Assembly: GCA_914767715.1 (NCBI GenBank) | Contig: OU612067.1 | Coordinates: forward strand, 32,586,162-32,650,161 | Length of the DNA stretch: 64,000 bases | From: Membranipora membranacea | Lineage: Eukaryota > Bryozoa > Gymnolaemata > Cheilostomatida > Membraniporidae | Direction of reading: 5' to 3' | Part shown: piece by piece, positions 31,464 through 44,843 of the stretch | How positions within the stretch are numbered: the first letter of the stretch is position 1 | Layout of the letters: every line of letters begins with the position of its first letter | Notes under the pieces: generated by a model | Database searches by the model: none | The model's input: the letters and a program-made list of their open reading frames with translations, nothing else | What the model was told of the DNA's origin: nothing | Made by a program: the position numbers and the translations under genes

Positions 31464-33178
31464 GATCCAACACATCATGCAAAGGTGTACGCTCGCCTAT
31501 TCATGAGGGCGGTGAACCCTGAGAGATAAAAGGATCAAAAATATTACACAATCATTTACATCTTCTAAGGATAATTGAGTAAAAGACACCTATGTAGCTT
31601 ATAGACAAGTAACCATATCAAGACCGCCTATATCCTACACCACTTCCAAGGATTATGACACTGAAACTTACACCCTGACACCCTTGCAATGTGTGAAACC
31701 AGTGTTGGAAAGAGTCTCAATGACAACATTTCAGAAGAAGTCCGGTCCTGTATTGGCAGTAGCTAATTTTATGAAAGAAATTTTATAGAGGGTTTGTTGC
31801 GTGCTAAAACGTATATTATTTTAGTTACTAAATCCAAGCAAACACTCATCATTATACGATGTACGCCGTGTGTTGTGAGATGTGTGGTAGGTCCTGCAGG
31901 GACGTGTTATACACTTACAGCCCCTACACAGCACCCATAACAATGATGCATAGGCCTTGATTGGTGTCAGACATTCCCAAACAGCATCTACCATATGTCT
32001 TACAACACCCTCCGCCACCATCAGTTTTGTGGTACCCATTGTGATTGAGAACAGACAGACAGTATAATTATTTGTAATGAACCAACAGCTACACTACATA
32101 TGGCTGGTTTCTCGTGTGTCAGCAAAAATTTTGGGTGGCTCTGCAGAACTTAATATCCAGAGAAGCAGTGTTGAGCATGATAGTGATCTAGATGTAAATG
32201 GCGTTGGCTATGGGATTGGTTAAGGTTGAGAAAAAACTAGTAAAAATAATTCTCACCAACACATGTGAAGGCTGAAAAACTGTGTAATCCATAGACCATC
32301 ATAAAAAATACAAAATATCGAAAATAAATATGACTACATCATAACAGTTCCTATTACCAGAAAAGCACTTATGTAGTTTAAAACTAGGCAAACCCAATTT
32401 TCACATTTATAAAAATTTCCGGTTTCAAATTTTTTTTTTCCTTTTCAAATCCTCAACACCCTCCCTCCATTGAAAAAATACGCCTAAATCCTGATCATAA
32501 GACTTGATGTGCTGTAATATAACCAGATATGAAGCATATTTCATACCTGACCTCAAAATATATACACAAGTTACAAAAAGACTTTTATTATGATGATACT
32601 AACTGGGACTGGCTAGTGTAGTAGACTGTAGTAGTACACACAGTGACAGTAGTCAAGTCTAGGCTGGCTGGTGGTTATTTACTTTAAAGAAGATAGGATA
32701 AATAGCCTGTAGTAGTGAAAACAACTCCTGGCGAGTGATCACCACAGGCAGCGACTCTTACTTTTATGCTCCCTTACTATTGGAAGATTTTGGTTGTGAA
32801 AGGGGTCAGGGCCCAACTGTTATTATTACCCCATACCTTAGCTTGGCCAGCTCTTGCCTGACATGGAAATGTGGATTATAAAAAACCTTTCAAACCAAAA
32901 TGGACTGCAGACTTAATTCTGTAGTTCATAGGCAAGAATTGTAGTCCTGAACCAACATGTTTCTATACAGCTCTCAATGTGACACCAAGTGACATCAATG
33001 ATGTTCATTGCTGGCATCATGAGCGCCTGGGACTTGCATGCATGAGATTAACTCATATCCAGTATCAACCATGCTTCAAATTGTTCAAAGTTCAAGCTGT
33101 TGTCTCAATTACTTTCTTTTATATAAAACTGCCAATTAACATAACACTGATTATTGACATGTACAATTTTTTTGAAGG

Positions 33179-36100
33179 ATGGGCTGGTTCAGCGTGACCA
33201 CGTTGCTGAGCGGTATTTGTCTAGCCTATGTCGCTCATTCCATCTGGACGATATTCAACATATACCACATTCCACAGTGTGATGATACAGTGTCTCAGTG
33301 CCTGCATCCTTGGTTATTCAAAATGGCTAAAGACGGGCGATATATAAACCAAGATGTATCTGTGAGTAATTTTCTCATTACCGTGTAAAACTATGTAATA
33401 TATATTTATTTATAACAATACTTTCTTTGACAAACTGACTTCAGCCTACACTAGGAACATCAATCTACTCTACTTGTATTTCAGAATGGTGGATTCATTT
33501 TATCATTTAAAGTGTAGCCTATTACGGATCACAGCATTGTTATCTTATCATTTTCGGTATCAATTCAATTCCTTGATCTGACCAATTTTACCTAAGCCGA
33601 TGATATATATTTACAGTTGGTGTTGTACGGGTCAAGAACTACAACAGTCACAGAAGGTACTAAGGTGGACCTGCTCTATAGTAACTCTTCATTTGATGTA
33701 TTTTCTAGTCATGAAATGTGAGTGTTCCATTCTAAAAACAGTTTTGTTATTATTTACATTTTGTTACAGCAATGAATCCCATGTTCATCACATCCTAACA
33801 TACTTTCACTGCATACAATTTTACGTAAACATAGTGATTGATATTCTGTCATGGATTGTTGTTACTAGGGGGACAATTTTTCGGTAACATTAAAATGAAC
33901 TGGTTGGTATATTTCTTGATTGAACTGATATCACGATTAAAGAAAATTGGTCAGTTGGACATTGTTGATTGATTTTAGTATTGTTGTATTCACAGAGATG
34001 TTTTGTCTTGTTCCAAAGTTCCCACAATTATTGTTGTATTTGACAGCTCAGTCAATGTATCACTGTCACAGAAGTCACTCAAAGACGGAGTTTATTTTCT
34101 GCACATGTTTGTCGTACCAACCAATCACAAACCGTTATCGAGATCTCCAAAAATCGCTCACAGCTATACAAAGCTTACTCAACTATCCACACCTAAACCT
34201 GAAGCTTTCAGTCTGATGGGCGGTTCTGCTAAAAATAAGACGGGGGCCAGTGCTAAGCCCCTCTCAGATGTGCCTGTACCACACTGGAGATCCAGGGTTA
34301 CAGTGTCTGTGATGACTGAGGATATATCTTTTGATCGGAATAACTTCCCAAGGGAGATAATCTCGTTTGTAAAGGACAGGATTGACTGGAGTAGTATGAG
34401 TTATTATCCCGTAGCTCTAATAGACAAACTAAGCTTCAGAATCAGAGACCTACAGGTCAGTCTTATTGGAAGGTTAAGATTTTTATTGAGAGCATATATG
34501 ATATCATCAGTAATTATGCTGTGATGATATGACATCACCACTATGCGTGATGATGATATGACATCACCAGTATGTGTAGTGAAAATATGACATCACCAAT
34601 ATGTGTTGTGATGGTATGACATCACCACTATCTGTAGTGATTATATGACATCACCACTATGCAATAATGATTTGACATCACCACCATGTGTGGTTATGAT
34701 ATGATATGATATGACATCAACACCTTATGTGGTGGTGATATCACAGCACTACGATATTTTATGAAGCTATAATATTGCCCTTCTTGTACTAGAAATCATA
34801 ATCATGTCCTAAAACAAACCCAGACTTTATCATTTTAGTTTAGGCCACAACATGACTCTGCAGGGTAGAATTTAAGTACCGGAAGCATGTGAGCATGTTA
34901 TCCACTTCTGATAAGGAATGTTCTGGGAACAATGATGTGTCAGACATGTAAAGCTCACATGAGTTTGCGATACATGGAAAATAAATTTGCGATGATTTTA
35001 GAGATCGTTTGTTTTATTTTCTGACAGCTGCTGAAGGAGGATAAAGAAGAGATGCCTCTGACGATAATCTATCAGCCGATGTCTGGAGGTAAACTCAGAT
35101 TCTGGGAGACAATCTCGCTGTCATTCGATCAGCTCAAGTCATATGGTAAGTTAAGCAACAAAGTGACGACATCATTTTTCAGCGCAAGGGATACATCAAA
35201 TATTGTGTGCGTTCTGACTTCTTGCAGCTGTTGCCGTATTTCGTTAACGAGCACATCTCACCGATACATTTCCTCAGTTTTGAGTGACTTTTGTACTCAT
35301 TAACAAACGTAAGCTAAGAGAGGAGATCATATATCGGTATATGAGCCTGAGGTATGAGGTATATGAGGTAAAGAAGATGTTATAAACGCTCAGCTACAGA
35401 ACTAACTGCCGTAAACATTGTTACCGTAATATAGCCACCAAAGCCCTCAACAGTGCTGTCTTTTGTATTTTGATACTTTTATTCTCATTTCACAATATGT
35501 AGTTTTATACACCTCTTAATTTTGTACATTTTTAGACAGAGCTCAAATCTTTTAGACAGCACGGCTGAAACGTTTTATTATTCATGCAAATGAATCAATA
35601 TAGGTACATACATACATACTTACGGGATTATTTTGAATTAGTTAGATATCTTTCACCACATCTTTTTTCCCTATTCAGGTTTTGGAGAGAAGGATGTGGA
35701 TGAAGTCAAAGGAATATTCGCCGATACAAACTTTTATCTTCTCTGTCTGACTTTTGTCGTCTCAGCAGTTCATGTGAGTCGCCTAGTTAAGCTATAGACG
35801 TCTTTTTACGGCGTGTAGGATTTAAATATGTGATAGTCTTCTTTATAGCATGATAGCAATACTTAGCCAGTTTGCTTCTTTTTTTATTATTTTCTTTTGA
35901 CAATTAGAGGACAATTTTCTTGCAGGACATGATATCATACAGTCCTGTGGATAAACTATTAAATTATTTGTCCAAGAGCTACAGTAGAGTACGATTGTTC
36001 TCATTTAACAGGTGACCAGAAACGATAAAACACTATATGATACTACAATTTTGTGATATATGGAAACATATGAATGATATATTTGCAGATATTATTTGAT

Positions 36101-39100
36101 GCTCTGGCCTTTAAGAATGACATCAGCTACTGGAGAAAGAGGAAAACGATGGTTGGTCTCTCCTCCAGAGCAGGTTTGTCTTTCACTCAAATATTATGGC
36201 TCTTTTAAAATAGCCAGGGTTCCATGGATGCTTTTATTTGAAAATTAAACATCCATATTCATTTTGCGTTATTTTTTCATAGTAGCGTAGCTAGCAAAGT
36301 GTCCCTGAGTCATCATTACACCTATGATAACCAGTTACCTATAGATGATTATTTTTTAACACCAAGCCCTTGCACAAAGTTTTTGGGAATATTAATAGAT
36401 AACAAGCTTTCTTTTAACAATCATGTCGATAATTTAGTCACTAAGTGCAACTCGAGGCTATTTTTAATGAGGAAGTTAAGAACAATAGGTCTAAGAAATG
36501 AAGGGCTTAAATTATTTTACACTACAAACATTCAATCAGTAGTGTGCTATGGTGCCCCTGCTTTGTTCACGTTCCTGTCTAACCACAACAAAGATCGGTT
36601 GGAACGAATTCAGCGATCAGCAACACGAATAATCTACCCTGACGCTGAATATGACGAGAGGTTCACACTTTTAAGCATTCCTCATTTAATTGATTTTATG
36701 TTTGATCTTTCCTTTTCTCATTTTACAAAAATAATGGGTAGCAAGTCTCATCCACACTACCACCGACTGATTTTTAACTCTGCAACCAGGACATCCTCTG
36801 GGGCCAGCCAAACATTCCGCCCTATCCGATGCCGTACTGCTAAACGGTCTAATAGCTTTTTTAACTACTTCATGAGATATTACGATAATGGTTTCATTGA
36901 TAAAGAGTAGATAATTGTCATTTTTTAGTAACCATCTTAACCAGCTGTTATGCATTCAGTTTTGTCTCCTCGTAGATATTGTTATGCACAATATATCAAA
37001 GTCAAAGTCAATGCTGGTCAAATATCATATTTTGTTATTGCTTTACTGTATGCTGCTCGAAAATTTATTGCAATCAGCTGAAATAATCGTCCACTGTTTT
37101 TGTTGTCAGGGCACTTATGTACTTTTAGTATTTGTCCTCGATTGCACTAGCTCTGCACAATATCCATTAATGATTGGAGCTCTCAATGTATTTATTTTGT
37201 CACCACCTGACTTGTTTATATTTGTTTATTTGTTAGTTGTTTGGCGTTGTGTCAGCAGTATAATCATATTCTTCTACCTGATGGACTCAGATACGAGTCT
37301 CCTAGTGACAATCCCGTCTGGTATCTCAGCCGTCATAGAAGTGTGGAAACTAAAGAAAGCATTCAAAATAACATTCAGTCTCTCAGGCAGATTCATCAAT
37401 GTAAGCTGGTTATATCCTGTATAATTCGCATGTCGTCTTCTAGCAATGGGAGATAGTTTTATGTTAACCTGCTCTTATTTGTTCTTCTGCACCTAAATGT
37501 ATTCTGAGTTGTCTTCTTTTAAATGATGAGAGGATAACTTCACTTATTGGATTAGAATAATGTAAGGGTTATTCTTATGTTATAATTATCAGTACATGAA
37601 CGTTTAAGAGCTAAAAGTGATGACTTAGATTTCAAGCTTAGCAACATCTGTAGTCAACCCAGTCATTCTCCACAATATTCTGTGATTAAATCAAATACAT
37701 ATTGAAAAGAATTGCGTTTGCTCCCCACCAACATGACACAATAGATCTGTTTTCTTTTCAACTCAATTCTCAGCACATCTTTATTCATAATCAGCCCATC
37801 TTTATTTAGTAGAATGTTGCCCCTTTTTTGTAGTTTGGAGATACAAGTGATAAAGAGAAGGAGACAGAGCAGTTTGATGCTAAAGCCATGTCTTATCTTA
37901 GTTATTTATTATATCCACTGATACTGGCTGGTGCTGTCTATTCTCTTATATATGTCCCTCATAAAAGGTGTGTATGATCTTATATATGTGTGTGTATGAT
38001 CTTATATAAGTGTGTGTATGATCAGCAGACTGTGGTGACTGTGTATGATCTTATATAAGTATTCTTATACTTGGTTTTGGGTTTATTGGTGACCTCTCCT
38101 CAAATCATAAATCATGATACATGTTGAGGCCTCCTATTAAGGGGGAGGGGGGTTTCAAAGGAGTCCAACAGCAGCAAGATTAGTTTAGTTTGACTATAAT
38201 AACAAATTGGCACTAAAAGAAGCATGTTTATATTATAATTAGGTAATCTCTTCTTTCTATACTCTGTGTGCCGATATCCGGACTCTCTAAAACCATACCT
38301 TTTATAATCAGCCTCACGACAGGATAAAGACAGCTCTGCCATCGGCTTTTCATCTGGCTTCTAACTATCGAGTGACCTCCAGACTGATATTAACCGCTGA
38401 TCCATCTTCTATTTTCCAGCTGGTGGTCTTGGTGCTTACAGAGCTTAGTATACGGGATATACGCATTCGGGTTTCTCTTTATGCTGCCTCAGCTATTTGT
38501 TAATTACAAACTGAAATCCGTGGCTCATCTACCATGGAGAGCTTTCATGTATAAGGTTTGTGTCTGTGTGCTTCCTGAGACGTGGATATTGGAAATTGTG
38601 TTTATTATACTTTGCTTCTAGTCATACACTACACTACACATATATGCTCAATAATTGAAGCTGTCCAGTGAACCGTGTGCAAGAAGAAGAAGATTGCCAG
38701 AGGATTGAAAGAAGAGGCATTTATTTGTTCATGTCATCATTCAGTGCAGTTGTTAAACTGACTTATTCGAGTTAGCTATCAACTGACAAGATTAGCATTC
38801 AATTTAGACTGCAAGGGCATTCAATAAAAAATTAACTGAATACTGAAAAATTGTACATTACGTTTTTCATTTGTAGGCGTTTAACACATTTATAGATGAT
38901 GTATTTGCCTTCATAGTCACAATGCCTACAGCTCATAGAATGGCCTGCTTCAGGGATGATCTGGTGTTTATTATATATCTATATCAGCGATGGTGAGTCA
39001 GCAATAAAATTATCACTTGTAAATTTAATTTCGTACTCTTGTCATCTTCTTGTCCAATGTACACGACTGTCAGCATCAGTAGTGTATACAATGTGTCAGT

Positions 39101-39602
39101 CAGAAATAGGACACCTCCCACTCTCGTACCTGGAATGAAATGAGAATAGCTCTTACTAACCCCCTTAACCAACAGACCACACAGAGAGGTTGCAGCATCA
39201 ATTCACTCAGTGTTTCATCACCAATAAAATTAATTTAATGTAGATCATACAAAAGCAGCAGTCCTCTCAAAAGTTACCGTTACTCGCGAGATGCATGAGA
39301 CTCTGTTTTACCCGTGTTAGGTCAATACCAACTAAAGTGAGACAGCTCTGCTGTTCTCTTTATATGCTTTGTGTTGACCTTATAAACTCATTACTCATAG
39401 AGTTTTAAAAAAACTAATTTAATATACTTAGTACTGATACATGTTGCTGATATGATCATATAATTATTTTTATATTATGCGATAAAATTTTAGGCTGTAT
39501 CCAGTAGACAAGACCAGAGTAAATGAGTATGGGCAGAGCTTTGATGATGAAGGAAGCAGTCCAACTACTGAGGGAGACAACTCTAAACAGAAAACAGAGT
39601 GA
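33179..39602 (+). CDS. CLPTM1L: CLPTM1-like protein (cleft lip and palate transmembrane protein 1-like)
   Basis: Eleven exons: 33179-33361, 33617-33717, 33996-34455, 35028-35145, 35679-35773, 36089-36173, 37237-37400, 37834-37967, 38420-38555, 38877-38992, 39494-39602; 1701 nt, 566 residues, slightly longer than human. An N-terminal signal-anchor-like helix is followed by a luminal domain ([16 protein letters not shown]). The conserved multi-pass C-terminal half contains [65 protein letters not shown] and YQRWLYPVDK. CLPTM1L is an ER multi-pass membrane protein reported to act as a scramblase for glucosaminyl-phosphatidylinositol in GPI-anchor synthesis. Exon order and residue matches leave little doubt. 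Intron 6 holds a retrotransposon fragment, and introns 3 and 8 hold minisatellites. AATAAA lies near 39884. Confidence 0.95.
34517..34735. repeat. Degenerate minisatellite of about 31 bp in CLPTM1L intron 3
   Basis: About seven copies of a unit containing ATATGACATCACCACTATG and a GTGATGAT-like spacer, starting some 60 bases after the exon 3 donor. Copies differ by several substitutions, so the array is not very recent. Confidence 0.75.
36285..36912 (+). mobile_element. 5'-truncated non-LTR retrotransposon reverse transcriptase fragment
   Basis: An open frame at 36299-36910 encodes the C-terminal end of a LINE-type reverse transcriptase. The stretch [20 protein letters not shown] and the following [15 protein letters not shown] and [13 protein letters not shown] are hallmarks of the region after the catalytic palm in CR1/L2/Jockey-like elements. 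The palm with its catalytic YxDD, the endonuclease and the first ORF are absent, so it is dead. It lies in sense orientation in CLPTM1L intron 6. The frame is still open over about 200 codons, which suggests a fairly recent insertion. The exact 3' end is not visible; it may extend past 36912. Confidence 0.8.
37962..38060. repeat. Tandem repeat at the CLPTM1L intron 8 donor
   Basis: Starting at the 5' splice site AAAAG|GTGTGTATGATC, a unit of about 20-22 bp (TGTGTATGATCTTATATA-type) occurs three times, the last after a short interruption. The repeats begin at the exon edge. Confidence 0.65.
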
Positions 39603-40717
39603 TTCCCTCGCAATGTCCATCAGACTCACTCAACTAGTCTCCGCCATTTAATTTTATGTAAAGCTGCATCAATGATATGACAATGGATGGTAAAATAATA
39701 CCTTTCCAAATTAAAGCATCCTATGTTCAAAGCTATTAAAACAAGTAGAACTTCTTGATTACACTGTAAAACCATTCCAGCCTCAACTCCAAAACTTACT
39801 TGTGTAATGGTAACTTGTGTTCCTTGTATGAGCAAGGAGTAAAATTTTTACTTTTACTTCTTAGTATGAGTAAGCTATGAAAAAATAAATAGCCATCTAG
39901 ATTGAGGTATTTTATTTTTGTAGCCCTTGTAGCAGAAAATGTATCCCCTCCCTCCATGTCTAACATATAGTTTGAGCTCCAGAGCATCCCACTCTCTCAC
40001 ATTTTCAGATATATAGTCATCATGGTGGATAAGTTTGGAGTTGGTTGTGAATTACGAAAAATGTTTAGCATGAAATTTTGTTAGTAATTGCTTGTAATAT
40101 TCAATTTGAACTTTGTCCTGTGAAATATCGATCTCAGAGAAATGATTATGATTATTGTAAGTTTATTTCTGTTTAATTAGTTTGTGCGGTCTACTTGAAT
40201 CATTCGTGTTTTATGTTTTCCTGTTAATCCGCCAAGTATTAGTATTAGATAGGCGTTTATGTGATTATGAAGCTAGTTTTGTAGTACTGTGGTAATATTA
40301 TATTTATTTTTTAGAAACAGACTAAAGTGCTGTAATAAGTGAAAAAGTATGTTCTTTAAAATGCCAGCATTATGCATTAGGTTACTTTCACAGATAATTG
40401 CTTCTTGCAGTGTTTCCTATGTATAACATTCTGTCTTGTTCATACATCGATCATCCGATCATCCTCTCATTATAATAATTATGATGGAAATTGTCTCCTT
40501 TTCTGACATGATAGGGCAACTTAAAGAAACATGAAAGAAAACTGAAACCAAAAATCTGAAGTGCTGAGCAAAAATAAAAAGAAAAAACGTTTGTTGACTT
40601 TGAGACAAGATTGGCAAAATTTATCAAGCGAACTTCCCAGCTAATTTATTGCATGCCAAAGGATAAGTGACTGCCTCCAATATTATAACTTGGTAATGCT
40701 TCATATTCAATCTGTGC
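39603..40717. other. Convergent 3' flank between CLPTM1L and the tektin gene
   Basis: Tail-to-tail spacer. AATAAA at about 39884-39889 can serve CLPTM1L. TTTATT at about 40645-40650 (AATAAA on the minus strand) lies some 70 bases past the tektin stop. No gene was recognised. Confidence 0.55.
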
Positions 40718-43700
40718 TCAGTTCATCAGCGGCATATTGAAGATTGGTCCAACATGTCCTGAAAATAAAGCAACAAAGCTTTACTATCTAGTCTTCTAGT
40801 GTTGAATAATCATGTGCGGTAAATGGAAGCCAGCTCAAGTATTGAACCCATGCACTGGTTTTAGCAAATGGCTCACTTTTAGTAGTTCCGCAGTCAAGCT
40901 CCTCGAGTATTAACAGATCAGCTTCCTAATAAGGATATAATATTATCAATACTCACCGTCTTTAGGGAAGGTTTTCCTCATGCCCATACAGGACTTAGAG
41001 TCGACAGACAGAGAATTCTCCTTAACACTGATATCTGTCTGTAGTTGTGACTTGGTCTTCATCAATCTAGCCATAGCCATCTCAGAACTTCTCAGCTTAT
41101 CCTTCAGAGTACGCACCGTGTCTCGGATCTCGTGTACCTCGGCTACAATTCTATAATACGGATATCGAGGTAATAAGATCCTTATAAGAGGATTGAAGAT
41201 CGCTATCATTACTCAACATTGTTACAAATAAAGTTTCTATTGTGAATATAGAATAATATATTACTTACTGCTAGTACCTATAATCACATAGCCTTATTAC
41301 TCAGCTTCTTCCTTAGTTATGGCTGCATGACAAGGGTAACAATCACATACCAGGATTTTTTTACAGATTCAACGTTGGAGCACTTTCATAATATGATACA
41401 TTTGTTCTTTATATTTCTATAAATTTTATATATGGCTGCCAACTTCCAGTTCGCAATACGACTAGATACATGTCATGATTAAAAGAAGGTGAATTGCTTG
41501 GTGAGTATGCTAGGGATGAATCCAGCTCACAAACTTACCCATGCATTGGCCTATCCTTACACAACTCAACGTTGAGTCTCTTAGTTCTGTCCTCTAGCCT
41601 GGTCTGAGCCACCTTCATAGGAGCTTCCTTGTCTCTGATAGCCTGTCGTAACAGCTCTATGTTACGATCCATATCCATAATCTCTTGCATCACCTATATC
41701 AAAACAGAGTGGATCTATCAGACTAACACAACAAACGTCAATAGTCAACCAGTTGGTCACTTTCGATAGTTTTTGGTGCTTCACACTTTGCATAGCACTA
41801 CCATGATTTTTTCATACTGTCTGACTGTAATTATACAAGTTACAATTCTGTTATAACCAACATGATGTAAAAGGACTCAGAAGCATCTCGCAAACGAATT
41901 GGAGCATGAAGAGTATGTGTTAGCAAAATTGTAATAAATTATATCAAAAGCGTGTGTGGGAAAACAAAGCAATATTTTTGGGGTTGGCCTGGGTATCGGA
42001 ACTCTTTGCTATTTCAAAAGAAAAATATTTCTATTGTTCCCAAGATTACATTGTGTTGCTCCAAGAAACCACAATTAATCGGTTGTTATCTCCACTTACT
42101 CTCTGTAGATGGCTCTGTAGTTTCTCTCTGGCGTCGGCTGTCTCTCTGATTCTGGTACTGAAGGAGTTGTTGACAGTGTTAAACTGGCTCCACATGGCGT
42201 TAGCTGTTGCTCTCAGACACTGGTCGATCTCACCTCTCATCCTCTCAGAGGCAGCTCTCTCTCGCTGTGACCGGGCGATGTTATTACGTGTGAATCTCAT
42301 CCACGAGTCAGGGGTGCTCAACCTGTTACAAATGTATACAATAAGTGTCAATAGCTAATAAATTTGAGCTAGTACTTTTATCCAATTGATATTTAGATAT
42401 CGTTGATTTTATTGCGCTAACTTCAGGATATCATTGCTGCCCTTGAAAAACAGTTGTGTACAAACAGTTGAATGTACCAAAACAAAACAACTTCGAAGAT
42501 TTTGCTTCTTGTGCATTTCCTTGCAATGACTACTATTTTCATCACTCACGTGTTATCGACATTCTCGATACCAGGGAAGTATCCGATGCCGATGCTGCCG
42601 TTCCTCATCTGGTACATTCTGTCGTCGATGTGCTCAGCGTGGTGCTTGTCTTTGGCATCCTTGTCCATCTCATGAAGAGCTGCTCTGTTCATCCTGTACA
42701 AGAGGACATCAAAACAAATCAATAAAATTCAGATGCTAATTTCGGCCAGTATAACTATGGTTGGGAGATACTGTGGAGGTCGGAGTAAGTATGATTCATA
42801 GAATGCTCAATGTGGCTTCCATGAATATCAATTACGCAACAGTTTCACTTCTGAGAATTGGCTGTCACGATTCCTAAGGTACTTATTTGTGAGATGTTTA
42901 CTTACTTGAGCTGAGCGTGAGATTTAGCGATAGTTTTTTTCATCCTGTCCTGACATTGTTTGATGACGTCGACTTCCTTTGTGAGTTGTCTCTCCACGTC
43001 GTCGTGTACGATATCGATACCGTGTCTCTTCTCTCTGTGCATAATACACTCCTCTGATACATGCATAGGGTTAGCTGTAGCCCTGTACGCCTTCTCCAGT
43101 ACCCGGGTGTGCTCCTGAATAAGGCGGGGGTGTATTATTATTATTATTATTAATATTATTATTATTACACGTTTTTATCAAGGTTTCTATGTAAATATGC
43201 TACAAACAAATGTGATGTGATGAAATTAGAAAACTCTTATGGTTTATTAGATTTTATGGATATCAAAACCAAGAGAGACATTTGCTTTATTGCTGGCCAT
43301 TTACATTTCTCAGATGATAAAAAATTGCGTCACAGTTTTGCCCATTTTCGAAAATGAGAATTCTCATTTCAGACCGGGTAATAAAAAAAGCTACCAACAC
43401 AGAGATATTAAGTCAGAAATTGGTGAGCTGTATACCTGTAGGTTTTCTATCTCATTCTCCATAGCTCTGCTCTCATTGATAAGCTCCTCCTTCCAGAAGT
43501 TGATGTCATTCTTACGACTCTGAAGCTTAGCGGAGTTATCCGCTTGTCTTCTTCTAGTTCTCTCATCTGTCTCCTACAACACAAATATCACCTGATGTTA
43601 AAAACTGACCCACCTCACCTCCATTACCTGCAGCTAGTTCTCTCATCTGTCTCCTACAACACAAAAATCACCTGATGTTAAAAACTGACCCTGTCCACCT

Positions 43701-44843
43701 GCCCACCTGCCCACCTGCCCACCTGCCCACCTGCCCACCTGCCCACCTCCATTACCTGCAGCTAGTTCTCATTGATAATATATAAGATATGTTAGACTGC
43801 TAGCGTTCTTCACATAATAACTCGCTAACCCAAGAAAATCACATTGTGTTTGACAACAAACACTCAACTATATCGATGATGATGCTGCAATTTGGAGACA
43901 GAAGCACTACCATAAACTTAGAATTTAGATTATATCATGAAAATTCCAGCCATTTCTGACATCGAGATCTGACCACAGATATATATTTTATATGAAGTCA
44001 CACAAAGTTGTCCGCTCTCACCTTGACAGCTCTCCATGCGTCCGCTCTTATGTTATGACCTAAGGACCTCTCTCTGTCAGACAGGCTATAGTGTAGCTTG
44101 TTACTGTGATCCCAATCTCCCTCCGAGTAACGAGAGTATACCATGTTCCTGTGTAAGATACAATATACTAGATAATATTCTACAAATTATGTACTTGGGA
44201 GGGACATCAATGTAAGAACAGTAGTTATAGTTGAAAGCAAAAATTATGAGCAATTGCAATATGTAAGAAGCAACAGTTTAAAACTTCACTTCTGCACCAA
44301 AATAGACATCGTTTTCATGTTGCCTTTGGTATTATGTTCTGGGTTTTCAGTTTATTGCAAATCAACAGTCTAATGTAAACGGAATTCGAAAGTAGCAAGA
44401 AGGAGAGAGTTTTACTCAGAGTTTCCTATATCAAATATCATTGTATACTGTATATAAACATATATATTTTATTCTGGTAATTTTGTCAAAGAGAAATTAC
44501 TAAGTACTGTGGAAACGAGGCTCTGTCATATAATACTATTAAGAATCTTAACCCTCTGTGGCACAAAACTCTCCAAAAATCTGTTGATTCTCGTCCTTAG
44601 CATTAGGAACCGAGACCTTCCTTTAACATAACAGGGATGTAAAATATGGTCTTCATATAACTTCTTGTGTTATTAATACCTTGCTGGGTTGTAGACATTC
44701 TTAGCATGGCTGACATCAATCAATCCGGTGCTGTTATTCATCGACTGAAACTTAGCCGCAGATCCCACTCTGCCTCCAAACATGGGAGGGGCAGAGGGTG
44801 TCCTACACAGAGGTGTCATAGATTCATACGCCATCACCGACAT
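40718..44843 (-). CDS. TEKT3: Tektin (tektin-3/5-like)
   Basis: Nine exons on the minus strand, 5' to 3': 44680-44843, 44022-44148, 43436-43573, 42906-43114, 42550-42693, 42100-42322, 41539-41693, 40957-41150, 40718-40758; 1395 nt, 464 residues, a normal tektin length. Tektins are alpha-helical filament proteins inside ciliary and flagellar doublet microtubules. Visible matches to the tektin-3 type are HREKRHGIDIVHDDVE, GIGYFPG, PDSWMRFTRNNIARSQRERA, ANAMWSQFN and CMGMRK. The tektin signature RPNVELCRD appears as RLNVELCKD, with Pro to Leu and Arg to Lys. The start is the first ATG of exon 1, just after an acceptor-like TTTTAG, so one or more 5' UTR exons upstream are likely; a donor CTTGAG|GTAAGC near 47237 is a candidate. 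The gene indicates ciliated or flagellated cells. Orthology to TEKT3 rather than a TEKT3/5 ancestor is not settled. Confidence 0.92.
43555..43776. repeat. 80-bp duplication across the tektin exon 3 acceptor, plus 8-bp repeat
   Basis: The first 19 bases of exon 3, its acceptor GTTGTAG and about 55 bases of intron are duplicated once (43555-43634 and 43635-43714, about 80 bp). A third partial copy at about 43746-43776 follows an array of about seven GCCCACCT units (43693-43750). The second copy keeps a complete AG acceptor and exon start, so it is a potential alternative 3' splice site. Confidence 0.75.

Larger units (their letters stand above)
29995..33178. other. Divergent intergenic region between KLHDC4 and CLPTM1L
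   Basis: The two start codons face away from each other across 3.2 kb, so both promoters lie here. No coding exon was recognised. Contents include TA-rich tracts near 30030-30060 and 30355-30375, a fold-back element at about 31077-31331 and a 31-bp direct duplication at 31402-31463. The 5' UTR exons of either gene cannot be placed by eye. Confidence 0.5.

Noticed and set aside
32979-33197. Upstream start for CLPTM1L in the overlapping frame
   Set aside because: This frame differs from that of the conserved N terminus; the [10 protein letters not shown] start at 33179 matches the family and carries the membrane anchor.
36915-37424. 169-residue frame in CLPTM1L
   Set aside because: It is intron 6 sequence running into real exon 7 (37237-37400). 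Only the exon part matches the family.
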